Part shown: positions 56,501 through 64,000 of the stretch, piece after piece | Layout: each line of letters begins with the position of its first letter | How positions within the stretch are numbered: position 1 is the first letter of the stretch | Origin: Paracyclopina nana | Lineage: Eukaryota; Arthropoda; Copepoda; Cyclopoida; Cyclopettidae | NCBI GenBank assembly: GCA_019096065.1 | Contig: JAGUCH010000002.1 | Span: forward strand, 7,142,501 to 7,206,500 | Direction of reading: 5' to 3' | DNA length: 64,000 nt | Position numbers and translations under genes: made by a program | Notes under the pieces: model-generated | Told to the model about the DNA's origin: nothing | What the model saw: only the letters and a program-made list of their open reading frames with translations | Database searches by the model: none

Positions 56501-59500
56501 GCTTTAGGGGCACTTGCGCCATAAAATTCATTAATATGACATAATCTACAGATAAAATGGCACCCTTTTAAGTCATAAACCTAGTTTTTCCAAAAACACT
56601 TGCTCACGAAGCGCCATCTTAAGAAAAAGTTTGTCCCCCCCACAGACATTTACCTTTTTATAAACAAATGTCAAGCTAACTCTGTTTTTATAACAATTGT
56701 GTAGGATTTTTCACAATTTCTCTGCTACACTTGTTATTTTTGGCCGTCCTCATATTGCCGCTAAAAAACTGAGCTAAAAATGTAAGCAAACGCTCAACAT
56801 CAACTGGTTTGCTTACCTTTTTTGGGCAATATGATACATAAGTAGTTTCTTTAATAATGCTATGCTTAATTCCCTAAGCAAAATCAAAAGTTAAACTTCA
56901 TCTTTTATTAAAGAAATGTGATGAAAGATAGTTTTTTTTTAAATATGCTGAAAACCAAGAGACAAAATTGCAAAAATTGCCATTAAAAACGCTGCTCGGC
57001 CCCAAGCTGAACTTGTAGATTGGCAGTCAGCAACAGACTCACTTCTCCTTATGACAATTTTTTCCATACCTTAAGGCATTCTTAATACATGAACTGGGCA
57101 TAAAGGCAAATCAATTTTTCCTCGTTTTCGTGCCATTATTTGGTAAAGAATTCTGGTAACAAAATCTTAAAAAAACACTTATATTAGTAACCCAAAAATA
57201 TAATGGAAAATGATTTTGAAACATTGCATTGGCATTTATCTAGAGATTAATTTCTAATGGTCTCTTTCGCAAGGGTTTCAAATGAATAGATGCGACTTTT
57301 TTGTTAGAGTGACCCTTCTGTGCACTTACATGAAATTATAATTTTGTAGAATTCTTGGCTGCTGAAATAAAAAGGCCGAGTCTCATTTTTTGCACGCGTA
57401 ACAGATCTTTAAAACAGACTAGCTAGATTTTTGCGTGGCCTTTTTTTAAAGGAGCGGACTTTTACGGAGCGGATTTTGGGCGGCCGTACTTGGATCGACT
57501 AGTACATACTGTCCCTGGATAGACTGCAACAGATCGTCCTTGGATAGACAGACAGAACTCATAGTCCCTGGATCGACGAGACGGATAGTCCTTGGATCGA
57601 CTACTATGACTTAGCAGGACCTGGGTCGACTAGAACGAACTGTGCTAGGATAGACTGACATAACTGACTGTCCCTGCATCGAAAAACGGATCGTCCTTGG
57701 ATCGACAGCTAGAACGTACTGTACAATGTTAGAATTCAACAAAAACTTTTGTGCGATCCAAGGACTGTATGTTCTCATAGTCGATCCAAGGACGATTCGT
57801 CTTGTCGATCCAAGTACATTTCGTTTTGCTTGACTAACCTAACACATGTCAGTCCTGGTCTATCCAAGGACTGTGTGTTCTGACAGTCGGTCCACGGATG
57901 AACCGTTTTTGTCGATGCAAGGCCGGTTCGTCGTAGTCTATCCATGGACGATCCGTTGTCGATCCAAGGGTAGGAGTCCCGGATTTTCACGGCACGGATT
58001 TTCGTGGATTTGGATTTGAACAGTTACAGCCATATCACGTATATTCTTTTATATGCAGGATGCCCACAAAGGAGTACAGTGGCTCAGAAACAATAAGCAT
58101 TTGTTCAAGAATCCCAATGGCATTTATGAGCCCATCATGATGTACCTGAAACTGTCTGACCCAGATAAATATTCTGTTCAATTGGAACACGTGATAGGCA
58201 GAGCTGAGCTGGAAGCCTTTGTTTGCGAAGACAAGGACGATGCAAACAAACTGATGCACATGCTGAGAAATCAGGAAAGACTTCACCGCATTAATGTTGT
58301 CCACTCTTGTGCTGGCCAATCCACGAGCCCAATGTGGCCTTCGAGTCAGGTGAAGGGGCAATTTCTAAGCAAAGTGATCCGTGATTGTCCACCTGCAGTG
58401 ATGAACCATCTCTGCACTAAAAAACAGCTTCATAGGATCCCAGTGTTTGAGTCTGATCCTGGTCAGCTGCCTCCCAACTACAGCAAATACTTCATCAAGA
58501 AAATGCTGGTGGAAATCAATGTGTCCAGGTACGGAGGCAATCAAACTTCCAAAAGCTCCAAGCTGGATAAATTTGCTGTTAAATATTTAAAGTCCAATGT
58601 TGGCTCTCAAGATGATTCTGAGCTCAACATTCTACTGACTGAGTATATGTCAAAGTATGAGGAAGTGAAGAGTCAGATTGAAAGGCTGGAAGCCAGCGAC
58701 AGAGCTGAAAAGGAAAATTTGAAAGCTGCTCGGGTTGAAATGGCTCGCTTTGAGGACGAAAAGCGTAAGATGGCTCAATGGAGGAGAGAGATTGAAATTA
58801 AAAAGCGACAAATTGAAGACTACAAAAGCGGCCGCGAAGTCGGCCACATCAACTTGACTTTGGCCAAAGAAAGGCAAGACTTAGTGAGACAGTTGGTCGC
58901 CTCTAACCAAACTGAACTCGATCTCATCCAGACTTCAATAGAACTAGCAACCAAAGTTGAAATGAACAACTTGAAGCGGCAGCAGCTCGAACACCGGTCA
59001 AGAGAAGTGCTCAACAAGTATCAAGAATCGGTGGCTCAATTTGAGCGTATCGAGGATGAAGAGCGTCTTCTCATTGCCAGCTTCAATGATACCACTAAAG
59101 AATGGTCACTTAAAAAATCGCTGGTCAAGTGGAAGTCACCTTCGGATGCATTCTGGGATTTCCCGGCAGAGATGAAGCAGGCAGTTGAAGACAAGTGTCC
59201 CAAGGTTCTTAGTGCAGCCAAAGCACTTTTGGACTCCACAGAGTCAAAGCTGAAGTGTCTGCCTACAGTGACCCAGAGCCAGCTGAAGGAGCTCGACACC
59301 CTGGAGGAGAACCATAAAAATCAGAAAACAGAGATCGAAGATCTCAGTCGGACTGTGAGGGGCCTTGAGAGAGAGCTGAAGACAAGCGAGTCCACTTTGG
59401 TCAATGGCATCCAGACCATAATGAGCACCATCAATGAAAGGTTCACCGATCTCATGGATGTCATGGGCTTTGCTGGGGAAGTGCTTTTGCACAAAGGCAA

Positions 59501-59921
59501 CCACGACTTGGATTTTAAAAACTACGGGCTACAAATCATGGTGAAGTTCCGAGACAAGGACACTCTGCAGCCCTTATCCCAGAGCACCCAGTCTGGTGGG
59601 GAAAAGTCAGTCACGACCGCCTTATACATAATGGCCCTACAAGAAATGACCCAAGTCCCGTTTAGATGCGTTGACGAGATCAACCAAGGGATGGACGAAA
59701 CCAATGAGAGGCGAGTGTGGAATCTGCTCGTTGAAACTGCCAACAAGCATTCTGCACAATTTTTTTACCTGGCTCCCAAGTTCCCTCAACAATTGGAGTT
59801 TGGGGACGGCATCACGATTTGCACCTGCTACAATGGCGATATTGATGACAGGAAAGCCTTAGATGTTGAATTGGCTATGGCTAATTCCCTACAATCATCT
59901 AAAAGGAAGAAGACTGCGTAG
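53549..59921 (+). CDS. SMC5: SMC5, structural maintenance of chromosomes 5
   Basis: ATPase arm of the SMC5/6 complex, which acts in recombinational repair and genome stability. Two exons, 53549-54847 and 58059-59921, join in phase to 1,053 aa (human about 1,100). The ABC head has Walker A GPNGSGKS at residues 46-53. Two coiled-coil arms surround the hinge, which starts with exon 2 (DAHKGVQWLRNN). The signature LSQSTQSGGEKS lies near 939 and the SMC5-type Walker B/D-loop CVDEINQGMDETNER near 969. The frame opens 21 codons upstream, but the ATG of MPPLSATKRQK is the first convincing start. The single intron is 3,211 bp and full of repeats; the rest of the gene has none. Confidence 0.96.
54969..56449. 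mobile_element. Fold-back-like element in the SMC5 intron
   Basis: The left block CTAAATACTGCCCACAAACG with AAGATCGCGCAC units is mirrored at the right by units of GTGCGCGTTTGT ending in GTGGGCAGAATTTAG. Both blocks contain an internal second copy of the CTAAATACTGCCCAC end. No clear target duplication was found, so the outer border is approximate. No coding frame is visible. Confidence 0.65.
55158..55965. repeat. Direct and inverted repeats, about 330-bp period
   Basis: Two direct copies begin with TACAAAATCCGTTTTTT, at 55166 and 55493. Each continues through CTCTGCTGAGAATTTGAG, AGGGCC and AAAAGTAGACCA. A third copy is inverted at about 55750-55965 (TGGTCTACTTTTAC to CAGCTGCCTCAAATTCGCAG). 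They form the core of the fold-back-like element. Confidence 0.65.
56460..56637 (+). repeat. Dispersed repeat P, uninterrupted copy
   Basis: This continuous copy, from TTTGACATGGCT through CATAAACCTAGTTTTTC to AAAGTTTGTCCC, corresponds to the two separated parts at 33068-33195 and 33938-33993. The family is unknown. Confidence 0.6.
57486..57972. mobile_element. Fold-back element with TTGGATCGAC satellite arms
   Basis: The left half holds tandem units such as TCCTTGGATCGACTA and CCCTGGATAGACTG; the right half holds their reverse complements (TAGTCGATCCAAGGA). The turn point is near 57720. The flanks carry related direct sequences of about 28 bp (left with CGGAGCGGATTTTGGGCGG, right with CGGCACGGATTTTCGTGG). 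A single arm occurs at 27541-27665. No coding frame; it lies 86 bp before the second SMC5 exon. Confidence 0.7.
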
Positions 59922-60062
59922 AGGTGGTGAATGATGCAAATCCAACCTTTCTCTGTTGATTCATGCCTTAGAAAAGCTAAAAGTTAGCGTCAGAATTCTC
60001 GTTCGTGTATTAAAATGATATTCTTGTCAATTAATTATATCCTACGTGAGAATTACACTGAT

Positions 60063-60532
60063 TCAAAGCGATTGGATGACCTCATCCAAAATATTTCTGA
60101 TCTTGAGCAAGCTCTCTTTAATTGCTTGCAACCTATGATCTGGCTTCTCGGAAAAGCTGTCATCAACTTCCTCCTCCTCGGGGACAGTTTTGAGAGAGCA
60201 TACGAATTCTATGCGATCAAGCTGAGGCCAAATCCCTCTATATCAAAAAGGTATTTATCCGATGTTGGTCTAAAGAGCATAAAAGAAAAATGCAACCTGG
60301 CTAGATTCCGGAAGAAAAGCCTCCTTGCTTGACCCATCGAGTGCCACTCCTTGTCCACAATTTCTTTGACATCATCATCGCTGATAGCTGCGTGATGCCT
60401 CAGTTGGTCTTGGCGGATCTTGAGAAAACGATTGAATCCAGAGTTTCTCGTTCTATTTTTCACCCTGACAGAAAATCTCGAAGCGGCCAGAGCGTCGATG
60501 TCAAAGCCTTCTGGAACAGTCACCCCTCCCAT
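60063..60532 (-). CDS. Small HMG-box-like protein, 136 aa
   Basis: Two exons, 60532-60297 and 60237-60063, joined by a 59-bp GT-AG intron in matching phase (NLAR-GIWPQ). The first exon holds NSGFNRFLKIRQDQL, then VDKEWHSMGQARRLFF, spaced like the first and third helices of an HMG box with its conserved Trp. The second exon gives an acidic run (PEEEEVDDS) and a helix (AIKESLLKIRNILDEVIQSL). It could be a DNA-binding or chromatin factor. The HMG call rests on pattern only, and an upstream exon cannot be excluded. Convergent with SMC5, about 140 bp away. Confidence 0.55.
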
Positions 60533-61277
60533 GATCGGTTAATCTTGCTGACATTACGTCACAATTTCTGGTTAGTCCTAAATGGATCGGGCTTTTTGTA
60601 AGCTTCAATGAATTTTGCAAGAAAGCGTAACATTTCGGTAATTCAACTCAAAAATGATCGATGTGAGTATGACAAACAATATTTTTTTTCAGAATAAGCC
60701 TCGTTTTCCCGTATTGATTGTATCTAATCCGAAGTAATTTTATCTTTAAAAGCCAGATTTTGCCCTTTAAAAGTTGTTACGGTTCTTGTACTACTTATGT
60801 AACAAAAAGCGACAATCTATATTTGAGGCATAGTATGCCAACGCTAACGCCTCATTTCAAAATGTCTCTTCTTTGATTACTTATCAAATTGATGCTGCCT
60901 CAATAATGAGCAAGCTACATTGAATGTAACCGTTAGAATTGTATTTTAGAGCCAAATGTTGGTTATTGCCAAGTCAAGATGTTGCGTAACATATGAGCTC
61001 GAGCTCCAAACCGATTCCATTCTTCTAGATTCCCCTCAGTGCAGTTGAGAGATCCTTAGTTAACTTTTTGCTGACTTTGCATTTTTAGCCGGCATTCAAG
61101 ATATTTTGTAAGTAATTGCCCCCTCAAATTGATAAACCTGGCTAAGCCTAAATAACTACACGTTTTTGCACCGAAATTTGAGCGAATGCTTTGTTTTTAT
61201 CAATTGCTTTTCGTGCACAGTGACCTTCTTTTTATCATAAGTAAGGTTTTACAATTCGATTGTTATCATTCCAGATA
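60533..61277. other. Upstream region of peroxiredoxin
   Basis: No gene was recognised. An acceptor-like ATTCCAG lies three bases before the peroxiredoxin start, which suggests a 5' UTR intron and a non-coding first exon somewhere in this stretch. Confidence 0.4.
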
Positions 61278-61998
61278 ATGGCAGCCCAACGTGGATATCT
61301 TCAACCAGGTGACAAGGCTCCCGAGTTTGAGGTAGACTGGAAAAGTTGTCGTCATCATTTTGGTGTTGCCATTTATCTTACTTTCAGGGAACTGCGGCAG
61401 TCCGTAGCGGCAGTGACATCACTGCTAAGAGCATCAAGCTAGCCGATTTCAAGGGCAAATACGTTGTTTTCTTCTTTTACCCTCAAGATTTCACCTTTGT
61501 TTGTCCCACCGAGATTATTGCATTCAGCTCTAGAGTGGAGGAATTTAAGAAGATTGGCTGCGAGGTCATCGGATGCTCTACCGACTCCTACAACTGCCAT
61601 AGGGCTTGGATGAGAACTCCCAAAAATGACGGGGGCTTGGGCGAAATTGATATTCCATTGTTGGCTGATCCCACTCATGCCATTGCTAAGGTTGTAGCAG
61701 TACGATTTTTCCAATTTCTGGTTGTTATTTGCTTCTAATGTAGGCCTATCATGTCCTAAAAGAAGACGACGGAGTAGCTTTTAGAGGCCTCTTTATCATT
61801 GATCCAAATGGCATCTTAAGACAAATCACCGTCAACGATTTGCCTGTTGGCCGTGATGTGGATGAGACTTTGCGTCTTGTTCAAGGATTCCAATTTACCG
61901 ACAAGCATGGAGAGGTTTGCCCTGCCAACTGGAAGCCTGGCAAGAAGACCATGAAACCCAACCCAGAGGGTGTCTCCAAGTACTTGTCCGAAAACTGA
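61278..61998 (+). CDS. Typical 2-Cys peroxiredoxin
   Basis: Thioredoxin-dependent peroxidase of the Prx1/Prx2 (Jafrac1) group; it reduces hydrogen peroxide and organic peroxides in the cytosol. Exons 61278-61331, 61388-61690 and 61744-61998 give 203 aa, with no targeting sequence. The peroxidatic cysteine sits in [14 protein letters not shown] and the resolving cysteine in [12 protein letters not shown]. The GGLG loop ([13 protein letters not shown]) is present, but the usual YF tail is replaced by KYLSEN, so sensitivity to over-oxidation may differ. The second donor (GTTGTA) is weak. AATAAA follows at 62060. Confidence 0.95.
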
Positions 61999-62059
61999 CA
62001 AAATAAGAGAGATGCAGCTGCATTTTCTGGTTTTTTTTGCTAAGTAAAATGTAATCCTG

Positions 62060-62065
62060 AATAAA
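62060..62065 (+). terminator. Polyadenylation signal of peroxiredoxin
   Basis: AATAAA lies 61 bp after the stop codon. Confidence 0.6.
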
Positions 62066-62957
62066 CCAGTTCAAGCACTTTCGTGATAAAAGCCATTCCG
62101 GCAAGGCTTGTACGTTGGTTATTTTTTTCTTACTAAAGCATTTATATGGGCTGAGGGATTGTGGGTTTGTACCATTTTTCAAGGTAAAAGAAATCTGGGT
62201 CGGGTGTTGTACTAAAAATTAGACTACTTTGTAAAGGCATTTATCTCATGAACAAAAAAACGGCTTTCCAACTGTTGCAAGGCTTAGCTTGTGGTACAGG
62301 GTTTATATGTGTGACACCTGGCTCCAGAGATGTAGAGCAAAATAGGAAAAAGCAAAAAGCGCACTCTCGTATTTTCTTTTTTTTTGGGTTTAAAAAGTAA
62401 TCTGAAGTCATAAAATTGGCTTTTTAAACGAAAAACGGTTCAATTAAATACAATAGCCCTATGCAGTTGCATTACGCTTAGGTTGGCTGAAGGTTCCAAA
62501 CTACCTCCTAGATCATTCATGAATAATGAAAGTTTGCGCAGCGATATCAATGTAGCATCTTTTCTATGAGACTGTTATCTGAAATTAGGCTGTTTTTCAA
62601 CCGTATTTCCTTTTCCCACCCAATTTTGACTTAAGATTATCAAATTGGGTCTCTGTTAAGATAGCAACTCTAACGCTTTTGTTCATAAGGCCAAAAACAC
62701 CAAACCATGTGAAAATATTCAAATCAGTTGCTGACATATTTGCAATATATTTCATCCTATTCGTACTGTAGAGACCCAATAACTTCCTTTAGTGGTTTCT
62801 TAAGGCTTTTTTATTTCATAATCCCACTTAGTAATTCCCTTGCATTTAAAAATAATTAAGGGCTTTTCCCTTTTGATAATAAGATGAACAAGCTAATATT
62901 CTGCATGCAATTTATTATCTTTGGTTTCTGGCATTTTCGCTTCTGAGTAGTTGCAAC
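62066..62957. other. Intergenic, nothing recognised
   Basis: AT-rich sequence without a convincing frame or repeat, up to the target duplication at 62950. Confidence 0.4.
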
Positions 62958-63595
62958 CAGAGACTTAGATTACTAGAGAAGCGAAATTACGTGACGTCAT
63001 AGGGGGTGCGTGCCTCTTTTTTGGGACGCTCGAAAAGAGAATACAATGGCTTTTTGGCGCTGGCTGCCTGAGTTTGGGCTGGGGCTGACTTTTCAATCCA
63101 AATATTTCAGAAAATATCCATTTGTGATCAATGTCAAGTATAGTTTGAATGTAAGTTGACCAAGTGCCTCTAACTTTTATTTTCGACAGTTTTAAGGTTC
63201 TTGTTGAACGTTTCAAAATATTTAAGAATCATTTTTATGGTACAGCCATTTTATCGTTCCCGGCTGAGCGTTCCTGGAAATGGCCAAACACTTTCAGAAA
63301 AAGTCGATTCTCTAACATATATGATCAAACTTGCGAATCTGGTTACTCTGATATCATTTGACGGAAAATCTCGGCTCTAGGGAAACCAAGGTAGTATGTT
63401 TAATCTCTTTCTGATATGGCGCTGATTTCGGCGTTATTCTAAATTGGACTTTTATTGTCAAAAAAATGAAGAGTGTGGCATTTTTTGAAAGCATATGTCT
63501 ATATAAAAGTAATTAAAAAGATAACTTTTTGACGCGTAGCAGAAAAGTGGAATGTTTACATTTTTACTTCGCTTCTCTTATAATCTAAGTCTCTG
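62958..63595. mobile_element. hAT-type miniature element B
   Basis: About 35-bp inverted ends, starting CAGAGACTTAGATTA and going on to AGAGAAGCGAA, are mirrored at the right. The 8-bp GTTGCAAC lies at 62950-62957 and 63596-63603 and fits the hAT target pattern nTnnnnAn. Same family as 33420-33853. No transposase frame, so it depends on one elsewhere. Confidence 0.82.
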
Positions 63596-63603
63596 GTTGC
63601 AAC

Positions 63604-64000
63604 CGTTTTACTTGATTACCGGCTACTCAAGCGCCACTCGCCGGTCAATCGCGGCTAATTTGTCGCGCCATTGATCGGCACGCATTTTTAATTTTTGACC
63701 GAATTTTAAAATTCGTGCGTGTATAGTACTCCTGCTGCTAGTAATCAACACTCTGCTATAATTAACCGAGTCGGCAAAGCACTGCACTGCTCACTGCCTT
63801 CACATCTTAGATCTAACAAGTATTTCGTAAGCACATACTAGCACAATGTACAAGCGCTCAAGCGCCGCCCAAAAAGGGGAAATAGTCAGTTGTTCTTAAT
63901 TGTTGCAAGCCAAATTATCAATTATTTCCCTGATTCAACACAATACGCAGAAATACTGAAGTTAGTATTAATAAGAAAATTATGATAGCGTCCGTCAGAG
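63604..64000. other. Right-edge intergenic sequence
   Basis: No frame, RNA gene or repeat was recognised in the last 397 bases. Confidence 0.4.

Noticed and set aside
57486-57972. GATCCAAGG repeats as a possible tRNA or CRISPR-like array
   Set aside because: No cloverleaf or spacer structure; the two halves are mirror images, which fits a fold-back element.
60015-60332. Plus-strand open frame of 105 codons
   Set aside because: It overlaps both exons and the intron of the minus-strand HMG-box-like gene, whose splice phases and composition fit better.

Overview
The window reads as nuclear DNA of an invertebrate animal, most likely an arthropod or a close protostome relative. The genes are metazoan (fringe, TRRAP/Nipped-A, SMC5, PDSS2, BUD23, ZnT-type transporter, catalase). 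Spliceosomal introns are GT-AG and mostly 51-69 bp. The repeats include a BEL/Pao retrotransposon, hAT-type miniature elements and fold-back elements. No species can be named from the sequence alone.

Layout. 1-5.3 kb: a C2H2 zinc-finger gene running off the left edge (-), electron transfer flavoprotein beta (-), and a complete fringe glycosyltransferase (+) divergent from it. 5.3-9.3 kb: gene-free, with tandem repeats and a fold-back element. 9.35-22.7 kb: one complete TRRAP gene in eight exons (about 3,946 aa). 22.9-28.8 kb: two paralogous seven-helix receptor-like genes (-), separated by an AT-rich 2.5-kb inverted-repeat element that carries a nested 853-bp element. 29.5-31.3 kb: complete catalase (+). 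31.5-34.1 kb: nested palindromic and miniature elements. 34.15-45.73 kb: a BEL/Pao retrotransposon (-) with LTRs that look identical and a 5-bp target duplication. It has gag-protease, RT-RNaseH-integrase and an unusual third frame. 46.1-53.2 kb: ZnT-like transporter (-), PDSS2 (-), a C2H2 zinc-finger gene (+) and BUD23 (-). 53.5-59.9 kb: SMC5 (+), two exons split by a 3.2-kb intron full of repeats. 60.0-62.0 kb: a small HMG-box-like gene (-) and a 2-Cys peroxiredoxin (+). 62.0-64.0 kb: gene-free, with a second hAT-type miniature element.

The host genes are ordinary housekeeping and developmental genes with no shared pathway. ETFB/fringe, PDSS2/zinc finger and BUD23/SMC5 are head-to-head pairs about 350-415 bp apart and may share promoters. 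Catalase and peroxiredoxin both detoxify peroxide but are 30 kb apart.

The most unusual content is mobile. First, the third frame of the BEL/Pao element carries what look like all three motifs of a DEDDy 3'-5' exonuclease followed by zinc knuckles; this is not a standard part of the family. Second, several fold-back elements with unrelated internal satellites share one architecture: ends built from short tandem units, and 9-11 bp direct repeats at the insertion site.
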